A stretch of 62,645 nt of DNA. Source: Paludibacterium yongneupense DSM 18731. GTDB taxonomy: Bacteria; Pseudomonadota; Gammaproteobacteria; Burkholderiales; Chromobacteriaceae. Below the pieces are notes generated by a model. It worked only from the letters and a program-made list of their open reading frames with translations, searched no databases and was not told the origin of the DNA. The stretch is taken from contig NZ_KE383960.1 of NCBI RefSeq assembly GCF_000422925.1, forward strand, positions 1 to 62,645, read 5' to 3'. A program made the position numbers and the translations under genes. How positions within the stretch are numbered: the first letter of the stretch is position 1; each line of letters begins with the position of its first letter. Of this stretch, positions 1 to 8,347 are shown piece after piece.

Positions 1-19
1 GCTCCGGGTGCACCAGCAA

Positions 20-94
20 GTCCCTATAGTTTAGCGGTTAGAACACTGCCCTTTCACGGCGGCGGCCGGGGTTCGATTCCCCGTGGGGACGCCA
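20..94 (+). tRNA. tRNA-Glu (anticodon TTC)
   Basis: The sequence folds as a complete cloverleaf of 75 nt with encoded CCA. The acceptor strands GTCCCTA and TGGGGAC pair over seven positions with one wobble. The anticodon loop CTTTCAC gives anticodon TTC. The T-arm reads GGGGTTCGATTCCCC. It reads GAA/GAG codons as glutamate. A strong terminator follows within ten bases. Confidence 0.97.
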
Positions 95-101
95 GAATAC
101 G

Positions 102-133
102 AAAAAGCCCAAAGCTTGCTTTGGGCTTTTTTT
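102..133 (+). terminator. Rho-independent terminator after tRNA-Glu
   Basis: A perfect stem, AAAGCCCAAAGC against GCTTTGGGCTTT with a very short loop, runs into a T tract. An A tract on the other side means it could also end minus-strand transcripts coming from the yhcH-family gene. Confidence 0.9.
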
Positions 134-188
134 CCTTCCGACGCGGTCATGTCAATGGCATTGCCGCGTGCGGCCCAGGCATGGCGCA

Positions 189-668
189 CTAGACCGCATT
201 GAGCATCCTGACGTCGATCTTGATGACGATCTTGCGCAGGGCCTGCGGTGTGTCGACGGCGAGACAGGGGCGATGTAGTTCGCCCGGGAAGAATACCGCC
301 GCCATTCCCGGCGTCAGCAGCAATGAGGTTTCTGCGGCATCGCTGTCATAGAAGGCGATGTCGTTCGCTTCCAGTTTGTCCTGCAGCAGGCGGGCGGGCG
401 TGCCGCGCGGGAGAAAGCCGATTTTTTCGCTGCCGCTGACCAGGTACTGGACGTCGATATAGCGGCGGTGGGCTTCTGGATGGCCTTCGCTGTCGGGGCG
501 GGTGTCCATCTCCTGCACCATGGCGTAGATGTTGTCGCCATCGATGGCGTGGCGGCCTACGGCGAGCTGACCGGCATCGATGCTGTGCAGCCAATCGAAT
601 GCGCGTTGCAAGGCGAGGGGCATGGGCGAGGCGCCCCTGCCGAAATGGGCGATATGGTCGAAAATCAT
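189..668 (-). CDS. YhcH/YjgK/YiaL family (DUF386) protein
   Basis: The 159-residue product belongs to the YhcH/YjgK/YiaL/EbgC family, cupin-like beta-barrel proteins usually tied to sugar catabolism (sialic acid, beta-galactosides). Family motifs are visible: a G-R-H-x-I-D-G-D-N-I-Y-A segment, EAHRRYIDVQYLVSG in the middle, and FFPGELHRPC near the end, with His and Glu residues expected to bind metal. The ATG at 668 gives the normal N-terminus MIFDHIAH; an upstream in-frame start would add 18 residues unlike the family. No sugar pathway genes lie next to it, so its substrate cannot be read from context. Confidence 0.85.
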   Translation of the reverse strand: MIFDHIAHFGRGASPMPLALQRAFDWLHSIDAGQLAVGRHAIDGDNIYAMVQEMDTRPDSEGHPEAHRRYIDVQYLVSGSEKIGFLPRGTPARLLQDKLEANDIAFYDSDAAETSLLLTPGMAAVFFPGELHRPCLAVDTPQALRKIVIKIDVRMLNAV

Positions 669-772
669 GGGTCGGTTCCATCCGGGGATCGTTGGCGGCC
701 CGAAACAGGTCGCCCGGGCCATAGTATACGCCTTGGCCTGACCAGCAGACCAGCCGCACTCCCGATGCGCCG

Positions 773-2497
773 CTACTGCATCAGCGGCGAAATCGGGATG
801 TCCTCGGTAAAGAAGCAGATGACGTCCTCGCCGTAGAATTTGGCCCGGTACATGGCCTGGTCGGCATTTTGCATCAGCGTCTGCGCATCATCCCCGTGCT
901 GCGGACTGATCGCGACGCCGATGCTGGCGGTGACGCGCAGCGAGCCGCCCGGGTAGGTCCATTCCTGGCGGACATGCTCGCGCAGGCGCGAGACGCGCTT
1001 GCGCGCATTGTCGGTCCCGCTGCAGTCGGGCAACAGCACGGCGAATTCGTCCCCTCCCCAGCGCGCAACCACGTCACTGTCGCGCAAGGCCGTTTTCAGC
1101 GATTGCCCGATTTTCTTGAGCAGACGGTCGCCTTCGGCATGGCCGAGTATATCGTTGACTTGCTTGAAGCCATTCAGGTCGATAAATGCGACCGCAAGCC
1201 CCGTGCGCTCGCCCCCGGCCCGTCCCAGCAGGCGGTTGAGCTGCTCGCCGAAGAAGGTCCGGTTGGCGAGCCCGGTCAGCGGGTCGTGGTAGGCCATATC
1301 GTGCAACTGCGCCTGATAGCGCAGCAGCAGGGTAATATCCGACAACACCCAGACATGTTGGCCGGTATCGTCGACCTGCACCAGCGATGCCAGCACCGGC
1401 AACATCCCGCCATCGCAGCGTGGCAGATTCAGTTCGCCCTGCCAGTGGCGGTCGTCGTCCAGCGTGCGCTGGAGCTGCTCCAGGTCCAGTGGCTGCTGAT
1501 TGGCAGTATGAAATACCGGCGGCGACGCCAGCAGGGTCGCTGCGCTGCAGCCGGTCATGCGGCATAGCGCGGGGTTGACGAAGGTCCATTTGCCGTCCTT
1601 GTCGGCGATGATGATGCCTTCCGAGCAGTGTTCGACCACGATCTGCGACTGTCTGAGCTTCTGCTGCAACTGCTTGAGGCCGGTGATGTCGAGTATGGTG
1701 CCCCATACATGGTCGACCTTGCCGGCGAGTGTGAAGTGGGTATGGCAGCGTGCAAGGACGTGCCTTTGCTCGCCGCAGCTGCGCAGGATGCGGAAATCGA
1801 GATCGAAAGGCTGGCTGCTGCCCATGCCCAGCTCAAGTTGCGACAGCAGCATCTCGCGATCTTCGGAGTGGATGTGAGCCAGCAGCCTCTCATGCGTGGG
1901 GTGAAAGCTGCGCGGGTCTGTGGCAAAAATGGCGTGGACTTCGTCGCTCCACGACAAGCGGCGGCTGTTGCGATGCAGTATCCAGGTGCCGACACCGGTT
2001 TCGGTCGTCTCCGGCTCCAGCAGTTCCGCCGCCAGGTGCAGGGTAGGGTGGGCCGAATCCCAGGTGTTCGCGCGGCGCGGCAGCAGCATGACCAGTTGGT
2101 CGTCGGGGAAGGCGCAAGCGTTGACGATCAGGGAAAGGATGCTGCCATCGCGGTGCCTGCCCTTGCACAGTCCGAGGTTGCCCACGGTCCGGTTCACATC
2201 GCGATGAAAGAACAGGCGGGCCCAGACCCGGCCCTTGGTGTTGGCATTGTCGGGGAACAACTGCCACACGCCCTGACCGGCCAACTCGCCGCGGCCGTAG
2301 CCGAACAGCGCCTCGGCCTGCGGGTTGGCGTAGTGGAGATAACCCTTTTTGTCGGTCATCAGTACGGCATCGGGAAACCCCTCCAGCCATTTGGCGCGCT
2401 GCCGGGTGCTGCCGCTGTGTCTCCAGCGTTTCCAGAGCAGGGCCAAAGCGCTGCCCAGACCGATGATCGGTACTGCAAGTGTCTGCTGAATAACCAT
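773..2497 (-). CDS. Diguanylate cyclase with three PAS domains
   Basis: A 574-residue protein predicted to make cyclic di-GMP from two GTP. A short hydrophobic N-terminus (residues 7-22) probably anchors it in the membrane. PAS-like domains follow at about 40-145, 155-275 and 285-395, then a GGDEF domain at about 400-565. The catalytic motif GGDEF is intact at about 481-485. An RxxD product-inhibition site (RDSD, about 472-475) lies five residues ahead, so feedback inhibition is expected. No EAL or HD-GYP domain is fused to it. The signal sensed by the PAS domains is unknown. Confidence 0.93.
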   Translation of the reverse strand: MVIQQTLAVPIIGLGSALALLWKRWRHSGSTRQRAKWLEGFPDAVLMTDKKGYLHYANPQAEALFGYGRGELAGQGVWQLFPDNANTKGRVWARLFFHRDVNRTVGNLGLCKGRHRDGSILSLIVNACAFPDDQLVMLLPRRANTWDSAHPTLHLAAELLEPETTETGVGTWILHRNSRRLSWSDEVHAIFATDPRSFHPTHERLLAHIHSEDREMLLSQLELGMGSSQPFDLDFRILRSCGEQRHVLARCHTHFTLAGKVDHVWGTILDITGLKQLQQKLRQSQIVVEHCSEGIIIADKDGKWTFVNPALCRMTGCSAATLLASPPVFHTANQQPLDLEQLQRTLDDDRHWQGELNLPRCDGGMLPVLASLVQVDDTGQHVWVLSDITLLLRYQAQLHDMAYHDPLTGLANRTFFGEQLNRLLGRAGGERTGLAVAFIDLNGFKQVNDILGHAEGDRLLKKIGQSLKTALRDSDVVARWGGDEFAVLLPDCSGTDNARKRVSRLREHVRQEWTYPGGSLRVTASIGVAISPQHGDDAQTLMQNADQAMYRAKFYGEDVICFFTEDIPISPLMQ

Positions 2498-2585
2498 TGA
2501 CGAATTATCCGGCTATGGCTGGCGGCATTCCCGTTTCCGCGGATTCGCTTCGCAGGCGTAAAGGAGTCAACCGGTTTCGATAGTA

Positions 2586-2613
2586 TCTATATTGGTAATA
2601 GTATGTTATTCAA
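2586..2613 (-). promoter_or_regulatory. Candidate sigma-70 promoter of the PAS-GGDEF gene
   Basis: Read on the minus strand, TTGAAT (2608-2613) and TATAGA (2586-2591) are separated by 16 bp in an AT-rich stretch about 90 bp upstream of the cyclase ATG. Each hexamer matches the consensus at four of six positions, so this is a suggestion only. Confidence 0.4.
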
Positions 2614-2671
2614 AATGCAAAAAGTATAGAACTATAGTGCAGTTTAAAGATATTGACAGAAAACGGAGGGT

Positions 2672-2698
2672 GCGCCCGGCCGGGAAGCCGCCGGGCGC
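2672..2698 (-). terminator. Probable terminator after ettA
   Basis: A 9-bp perfect stem, GCGCCCGGC against GCCGGGCGC with a 9-nt loop, lies just past the ettA stop codon. It is followed on the minus strand by a weak T-rich stretch (CGTTTTCTG). Confidence 0.65.
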
Positions 2699-2705
2699 GC
2701 AGGGA

Positions 2706-4370
2706 TCAGCGGTGGATGGGTTTGTAGCGGATGCGCTTGGGCTTGGCTCCTTCTTCGCCCAGACGCTTCTTTTTGTCGGCCTCGTATTCCTGGTAGTTGC
2801 CGTCGAAGAACACCCACTTCGATTCGCCTTCGCATGCAAGAATATGCGTGGCGATGCGATCGAGGAACCAGCGGTCATGGCTGATGACCAGCACGCAGCC
2901 CGCGAATTCGAGCAGGGCGTCTTCCAGTGCGCGCAAGGTTTCCACGTCGAGGTCGTTTGACGGTTCGTCCAGCAGAAGGACGTTGCCGCCCGAAATCAGG
3001 GTCTTGGCCAGGTGCAGGCGGCCGCGTTCGCCGCCGGAGAGCTGGCCCACGATCTTCTGCTGGTCGGCGCCCTTGAAGTTGAAGCGTCCGATATAGGCGC
3101 GCGACGGCGTTTCGAAGCGGCCGACGGTCAGGATGTCATGGCCGCCCGAAATTTCCTGGAACACGGTCTTGCCGGAGTCGAGCGCGCCGCGATGCTGGTC
3201 GACGTAGGCGATATTGACGGTCTGGCCGATCTTGACTGTGCCCTGGTCCGGTTGTTCCTGTCCCGCGATCATCTTGAACAAGGTCGATTTGCCGGCCCCG
3301 TTCGGGCCGATGATGCCGACGATGGCACCCGGCGGAACCTTGAAGCTGAGGTCGTCGATCAGTAGACGGTCGCCAAAGGCCTTGGAGACATGGTCGAACT
3401 CGATCACTTCGTTGCCCAGGCGCTCGCCGGCGGGGATGAAGATTTCCTGCGTCTCGTTGCGCTTCTGGTATTCCTGGCTGGACAGCTCGTCGAAACGCGC
3501 GATACGGGCCTTGGACTTGGCCTGGCGCCCCTTCGGGTTCTGGCGCACCCATTCCAGTTCTTTGTGGATGGCTTTCTGCCGCGCCGACTCGCTGGATTCT
3601 TCCTGCTTGAGGCGGGCCTCCTTCTGGTCGAGCCAGCTGGAGTAGTTGCCTTTCCATGGGATGCCGTGACCACGGTCGAGCTCGAGAATCCACTCCGCGG
3701 CGTTGTCGAGGAAATAGCGATCGTGGGTGACGGCGACCACGGTCCCGGGGAAACGCAACAGGAACTGTTCCAGCCATTCCACCGACTCGGCGTCGAGGTG
3801 GTTGGTCGGTTCGTCCAGCAGCAGCATGTCGGGGCGGGACAGCAGCAATTTGCAGAGCGCGACGCGGCGTTTCTCGCCGCCGGACAGATTGCCTACGATG
3901 GCATCCCACGGCGGCAGGCGCAGGGCATCGGCCGCGATTTCCAGCTGCTGGTCGCTATTGCCGTCGCCCGTGGAGAGGATCGCTTCGTACTTCGCCTGTT
4001 CAGCGGCCAGCGCGTCGAAGTCGGCATCCGGCTCGGCATAGGCTGCGTAGATTTCATCCAGTTTCTTTTGTGCCTGCGCTATTTCGCCCAGACCTTCTTC
4101 CACTGCCTGGCGCACGCTGTGCTCGGGGTTCAGTTCGGGTTCCTGCGGCAGGTAACCGATGCTGATGCCGGGCATGGGGATGGCTTCGCCCTCGATATCC
4201 CGATCGAGGCCGGCCATGATGCGCAGCACGGTCGACTTGCCGGAGCCATTCTGGCCTAGCAGGCCGATCTTGGCGCCGGGAAAGAAGCTCAGCGAAATAT
4301 CCTTGATGATCTGGCGCTTGGGCGGGACGACTTTGCTGACGCGTAGCATCGAAAACACAAATTGCGACAT
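2706..4370 (-). CDS. ettA: Energy-dependent translational throttle protein EttA (ABC-F ATPase)
   Basis: A 554-residue soluble ABC-F ATPase, almost the length of E. coli EttA (555). EttA binds the ribosomal E site and gates entry into elongation according to the ATP/ADP ratio. Two ATPase cassettes are visible. The first has Walker A GQNGSGKST, signature LSGGEKRR and Walker B LLLDEPTNHLD. The second has GPNGAGKST, LSGGERGR and LLLDEPSNDLD. A charged arm and linker lie between them, and there are no membrane segments. The ATG at 4370 gives MSQFVFSML, the usual EttA start; the longer in-frame extension looks non-coding. Confidence 0.95.
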   Translation of the reverse strand: MSQFVFSMLRVSKVVPPKRQIIKDISLSFFPGAKIGLLGQNGSGKSTVLRIMAGLDRDIEGEAIPMPGISIGYLPQEPELNPEHSVRQAVEEGLGEIAQAQKKLDEIYAAYAEPDADFDALAAEQAKYEAILSTGDGNSDQQLEIAADALRLPPWDAIVGNLSGGEKRRVALCKLLLSRPDMLLLDEPTNHLDAESVEWLEQFLLRFPGTVVAVTHDRYFLDNAAEWILELDRGHGIPWKGNYSSWLDQKEARLKQEESSESARQKAIHKELEWVRQNPKGRQAKSKARIARFDELSSQEYQKRNETQEIFIPAGERLGNEVIEFDHVSKAFGDRLLIDDLSFKVPPGAIVGIIGPNGAGKSTLFKMIAGQEQPDQGTVKIGQTVNIAYVDQHRGALDSGKTVFQEISGGHDILTVGRFETPSRAYIGRFNFKGADQQKIVGQLSGGERGRLHLAKTLISGGNVLLLDEPSNDLDVETLRALEDALLEFAGCVLVISHDRWFLDRIATHILACEGESKWVFFDGNYQEYEADKKKRLGEEGAKPKRIRYKPIHR

Positions 4371-4419
4371 AGTTTTTACTCGAGGTAAGGCGGGATTGGA
4401 TGAAGCTAGTGTAGCAAAT

Positions 4420-4461
4420 CTCCCGCCGTCGCTCATCCGGAGGGAGGCGCGACGGCGGGAG
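4420..4461 (-). terminator. Probable terminator between ppk1 and ettA
   Basis: A perfect 13-bp inverted repeat, CTCCCGCCGTCGC and its complement with a 16-nt loop, starts about 13 bases after the ppk1 stop. The T run after it is poor, so it may be an attenuating or RNA-stabilising hairpin. Confidence 0.6.
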
Positions 4462-4473
4462 AGGGCTGGGAGG

Positions 4474-6531
4474 TCAGCGTGCGTATTCGGCCAGCAACTG
4501 CTCTTGCGCGCAATGCGCACGGCCGCGTGCAACGCGGCGGCGGTAGCTGCCGTCCGGCTGCATTTCCCAACTGTTGACGTTGTCTTCCAGGTAGGCGCGC
4601 AGACCTTCCTTGATCAGGCGGCGCTTGATCTTGGCATCGAGAATGGGGACGCAGGTTTCGATGCGGCGGAAGAAGTTGCGTCCCATCCAGTCGGCGCTGG
4701 CGATGTACAGGTTTTCCTGGCGGTCGTTGTAGAAATAGAAAATGCGCGGGTGTTCGAGAAAACGGCCGACGACGGAGCGCACGGTGATGTTCTCCGACAT
4801 GCCGGGCACCCCCGGCCGCAGCGCGCATACGCCGCGCACGATCAGTTGCACCTTGACCCCCGCCGAGCTCGCGCGGTAGAGCGCGTTGATGACCTGGGGT
4901 TCGAGCAGCGCGTTCATTTTCGCGATGATCTGCGCCGGACGGCCTGCACTCGCGTGCTCGATCTCGCGTTCTATCGACCGTATGATCATCGTGTGCAGCG
5001 AGAACGGGCTTTGATAGAGCAGATTCAGCTCGCTGGCGCGACCCAGTCCGGTCAGTTGCACAAAGATGTCGTTGACGTCGCTGGCGATTTCTTCCTTGCA
5101 AGTCAGCAGGCCGAAGTCGGTGTACAGGCGCGCGGTCCGCGGGTGGTAGTTGCCGGTGCCCAGGTGGACGTAACGCTTGAGGAGGCCATCCTCGCGTCGC
5201 ACCACCATCAGCATCTTGGCGTGCACCTTGTAGCCGAACACGCCATAGACCACGTGCGCACCGGCGTCTTCCAGTCGCGAAGCCCAGCTGATATTGGCTT
5301 CTTCGTCGAAGCGTGCCATCAGCTCAAGCACGACGGTCACTTGCTTGCCCGCACGTGCGGCGGCGATCAGCGAATCCATCAGCACCGAGTCGGTGCCGGT
5401 GCGGTAGACGGTCATCTTGATCGCCACCACCTGCGGGTCGGAGCCGGCCAGGCCGAGCAGATCGATCACCGGCTGGAAACTCTGGTAGGGGTGGTGCAGC
5501 AGGATGTCGCCCTGACGGATCGCTTCGAACAGGCCGGACTTGTTTTCCAGTTCGGCCGGCAGCGAGGGAACGAAGGGGGCGAACTTGAGGTCCGGACGGT
5601 CGACCAGATCGGGCACCTGCATCAGTCGCACCAGATTGACCGGCCCGTCCACGCGGTACAGATCGCGTTTTTCCAGCCCGAACTGGGTCAGCAGGAACTC
5701 TTCCATGTGCGCGGGGCAGTTGTCGGCGACTTCGAGCCGGACCGCATCGCCGAACTGGCGCTGGCGCAACTCCCCTTGCAGGGCCGTGCGCAGGTTCTTC
5801 AGGTCTTCGTCTTCGACATTGAGTTCGCTGTCGCGCGTGACGCGGAACTGGTAGCAGCCCTTGATCGTCATGCCGGGGAACAGATTGTGCACATGCGCGT
5901 GCAGCATCGAGGACAGGAACACGAAAACATGGCGGTGGCCGTCGCAGATGGCCGCCGGCACGCGGATGACCCGCGGCAGTATGCGGGGCGCCTGCACGAT
6001 GGCGATGCCGGACTGGCGGCCGAAGGCATCGCGCCCATCCAGTTCCACGGCGAAGTTGAGACTCTTGTTCAGGACTTTGGGAAAGGGGTGCGAAGGATCC
6101 AGGCCGATCGGAGTCAGGATGGGCATCAACTCGCGGAAAAAGAAATCATGAATCCACTGCTGCTGCTGCTCGGTCCACTCGCTGCGACGCAGAAAGAATA
6201 TATTCGCTTTGTGCAGGGCCGGGAACAGGCTTTCGCGCATGATGCCATACTGTTCCAGCACCAGTTCGCGCGCGGCGTTCGCCACATGGTCGAGCGCTTC
6301 CAGAGGGGTCGTTCCATCCGGCAGGATCCGGTCCGGAGTATGGTCGACGACTTCTTTCAGCCAGGCGATCCGCACTTCGAAGAATTCGTCCAGATTGGAT
6401 GAGACGATGCACAGGAATTTGAGCCGCTCCAGCAGGGGCAGGCGCTCATCCAGCGCTTGCGCCAGAACGCGGCGGTTAAACTCGATCAGTCCCAGCTCGC
6501 GATTGAGCATCAATTCTTGCGTGTTTGGCAT
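4474..6531 (-). CDS. ppk1: Polyphosphate kinase 1
   Basis: A 685-residue PPK1, reversibly polymerising the gamma-phosphate of ATP into inorganic polyphosphate. The N-terminal region carries SNLDEFFEVR and the head domain follows. The C-terminal catalytic domains belong to the phospholipase-D-like superfamily. The histidine in GYKVHAKM fits the autophosphorylated residue, and a second conserved histidine lies in HLGTGNYHPR. Length matches the E. coli enzyme (688). No ppx exopolyphosphatase is adjacent. It lies upstream of ettA in the same direction, with a hairpin between. Confidence 0.97.
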   Translation of the reverse strand: MPNTQELMLNRELGLIEFNRRVLAQALDERLPLLERLKFLCIVSSNLDEFFEVRIAWLKEVVDHTPDRILPDGTTPLEALDHVANAARELVLEQYGIMRESLFPALHKANIFFLRRSEWTEQQQQWIHDFFFRELMPILTPIGLDPSHPFPKVLNKSLNFAVELDGRDAFGRQSGIAIVQAPRILPRVIRVPAAICDGHRHVFVFLSSMLHAHVHNLFPGMTIKGCYQFRVTRDSELNVEDEDLKNLRTALQGELRQRQFGDAVRLEVADNCPAHMEEFLLTQFGLEKRDLYRVDGPVNLVRLMQVPDLVDRPDLKFAPFVPSLPAELENKSGLFEAIRQGDILLHHPYQSFQPVIDLLGLAGSDPQVVAIKMTVYRTGTDSVLMDSLIAAARAGKQVTVVLELMARFDEEANISWASRLEDAGAHVVYGVFGYKVHAKMLMVVRREDGLLKRYVHLGTGNYHPRTARLYTDFGLLTCKEEIASDVNDIFVQLTGLGRASELNLLYQSPFSLHTMIIRSIEREIEHASAGRPAQIIAKMNALLEPQVINALYRASSAGVKVQLIVRGVCALRPGVPGMSENITVRSVVGRFLEHPRIFYFYNDRQENLYIASADWMGRNFFRRIETCVPILDAKIKRRLIKEGLRAYLEDNVNSWEMQPDGSYRRRVARGRAHCAQEQLLAEYAR

Positions 6532-6614
6532 GGCGGGTCGGGCTCGTAGGCTGTGGGTGGTCCGTAACGGGTTCTGTTTAGTAAAAAGCCCTCACACAGA
6601 GGGCTTGATCGGGG

Positions 6615-6890
6615 TCAGTGCGCGGCCGGGGGCGTGAAACCGGACGGCGAGTCGGCGCCCTGGCCCCAGAAGTAGGCTTCCAGTTGTTGCGTCAGGTACT
6701 GGCGCGCACGGGCATCGGCCAGGCTCAGGCGGTTTTCGTTGATCAGCATGGTCTGGTAGCGCAGCCAGCCTTGCCATGCTTCTTTCGATACATTCTCGAA
6801 CACGCGCTTGCCGAGTTCGCCAGGCAGCGGCGGGAAATCGAGACCTTCGGCTTCGCGGCCGAGTTTGACGCAGTTGACGTTTCTTGCCAT
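6615..6890 (-). CDS. yggX: Probable Fe(2+)-trafficking protein YggX
   Basis: A 91-residue protein matching the YggX family throughout: [18 protein letters not shown] at the N-terminus with the single conserved Cys7, then [20 protein letters not shown]. YggX protects iron-sulfur enzymes from oxidative damage and is thought to move ferrous iron. In enterobacteria it follows mutY; here it stands alone between argA and ppk1. Confidence 0.95.
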   Translation of the reverse strand: MARNVNCVKLGREAEGLDFPPLPGELGKRVFENVSKEAWQGWLRYQTMLINENRLSLADARARQYLTQQLEAYFWGQGADSPSGFTPPAAH

Positions 6891-6971
6891 TGCCTATCCT
6901 TGTTCATTCATATGCGGAGACTATCTTGATATTGTGTCACAGAGATGTCATGGCTCCAACTCCATCGCAAT

Positions 6972-8279
6972 TCATAGCGTTTTGATGAAAACCTTGCTGC
7001 CGCGTTCCGGGTTGACCTGACGGCGTCTGCCCTCGGGCAACGCTTCCGGCGATGCTTCCACGAAGCCGCGCTCGACGAACCAGTGCGCAGTGCGCGTGGT
7101 CAGCACGAACAAGGATTTCAGGCGTCGCGTTCGTGCCTGGTACTCGACGTGCTTGAGCAGCATCTCGCCGAAGCCGGCATCGCGTCGCTCGGGCGATACG
7201 GCCAGACAGGCGAGTTCGGCGCTGTCCGAATCCGGGTAGGCATGCATGGCAACGCAGCCGTAGATGCGCTTGTCGTGCTCGAGCACCGAGTAGTTGCCGA
7301 CTTCCATCTCCAGCAGTTCGCGGCTGCGCTTGATCAGGATGCCCTGTTCTTCCAGTGGCCGGATCAGCCCGAGGATGGCGGCGATATCGTCGATGCTGGC
7401 CGTGCGCAGCTTGACCAGCGGATCGCGCGCCACCATGGTGCCGTTGCCGAAGTTGGTGAACAGTTCCATCAGCAGTGCGCCGTCTTCCTTGCTGCTGACC
7501 AGATGCGCGCGCGGCACGCCCTCGCGCGTCGCGCGGATCGCATACGGCAGGTAGGCGGCGACGTCCTGTTTCAGCGGGACGCTGGCCAGCAGCTCCTCCG
7601 CCTGTTGCGCGGTCAGGGTGCTGATCAGCTTGTCCTCGAGCGATATCACGCCGCGGCCATCGACCAGGAAAATCAGCTTCTCGGCTTTCAGAGCGATGGC
7701 GGTATGGGTCGCGACTTCCTCCATCGTCATGTTGAAGGCTTCGCCGGTCGGCGAGTAACCGATGGGCGACAGCAGTACCAGGTCGCCGGCTTCCAGCCGG
7801 GCGGTGATCGCCTGGACGTCTATGCGGCGGACGAGGCCGGTGAATTGCATATCGGTGCCGTCAAGGACGCCCAGCGGTTGTGCGGTCAGCATATTGCCGC
7901 CCGCGATGCGCAACTGGTTGCCGTGTATTACGGCATTGGGCGTGCCCATGGACAGCAAGGCTTCGATTTCGTAGCGCGCGAGCCCGACGGCCTGCTTGAC
8001 GATATTCATCGTCGGCGGGTCGGTGACCCGGCGCTCGCGGTGAAAACGGCGCGTCAGACCATGTTGCTTGAGCAGACCTTCGATCTGTGGCCGGATGCCA
8101 TGCACCACGACCAGGCGCAGGCCGAAACTGGCCAGCAGGTTGATGTCCTGTGCCAGGCTGGCGAAGTGGCCGTCGCGTACGGTTTCGCCGCTGACGGCGA
8201 TGACAAAGGTCTTGCCGCGAAACGCATTGACATAGGGAGCGGCTTCGCGAAAGGAATTGACGAATTCGGGGGTCAGCAT
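6972..8279 (-). CDS. argA: N-acetylglutamate synthase (amino-acid N-acetyltransferase)
   Basis: A 435-residue ArgA catalysing acetyl-CoA plus L-glutamate to N-acetylglutamate, the first committed step of arginine synthesis. An amino-acid-kinase-like domain fills residues 1 to about 280 and is the site of arginine feedback inhibition in the family. A GNAT acetyltransferase domain fills the rest, with the acetyl-CoA loop near SPERRDAGFGEMLL. I chose the ATG at 8279 because GGAG lies ten bases ahead and the length then matches E. coli ArgA (443). The upstream ATG at 8297 has no such site. Confidence 0.95.
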   Translation of the reverse strand: MLTPEFVNSFREAAPYVNAFRGKTFVIAVSGETVRDGHFASLAQDINLLASFGLRLVVVHGIRPQIEGLLKQHGLTRRFHRERRVTDPPTMNIVKQAVGLARYEIEALLSMGTPNAVIHGNQLRIAGGNMLTAQPLGVLDGTDMQFTGLVRRIDVQAITARLEAGDLVLLSPIGYSPTGEAFNMTMEEVATHTAIALKAEKLIFLVDGRGVISLEDKLISTLTAQQAEELLASVPLKQDVAAYLPYAIRATREGVPRAHLVSSKEDGALLMELFTNFGNGTMVARDPLVKLRTASIDDIAAILGLIRPLEEQGILIKRSRELLEMEVGNYSVLEHDKRIYGCVAMHAYPDSDSAELACLAVSPERRDAGFGEMLLKHVEYQARTRRLKSLFVLTTRTAHWFVERGFVEASPEALPEGRRRQVNPERGSKVFIKTL

Positions 8280-8305
8280 GTTCTGGCTACTCCACATGCG
8301 CGCAT

Positions 8306-8333
8306 GCGAACCGGGTGCAGGCACCCGGTTCGC
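8306..8333 (-). terminator. Strong stem-loop between ctpA and argA
   Basis: A perfect 13-bp inverted repeat (GCGAACCGGGTGC and its complement, 2-nt spacer) fills most of the gap between the ctpA stop and the argA start. No T run follows on the minus strand. It may lower read-through into argA or stabilise the upstream mRNA. Confidence 0.5.
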
Positions 8334-8347
8334 GGCGGAAGGTTCAA

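Noticed and set aside
1628-2500. Long open frames on the strand opposite the PAS-GGDEF gene, and similar frames opposite ettA, ppk1, argA, adhE and xseA
   Set aside because: They are mirror frames of high-GC genes. They lack family motifs, and the opposite-strand proteins are clearly real.
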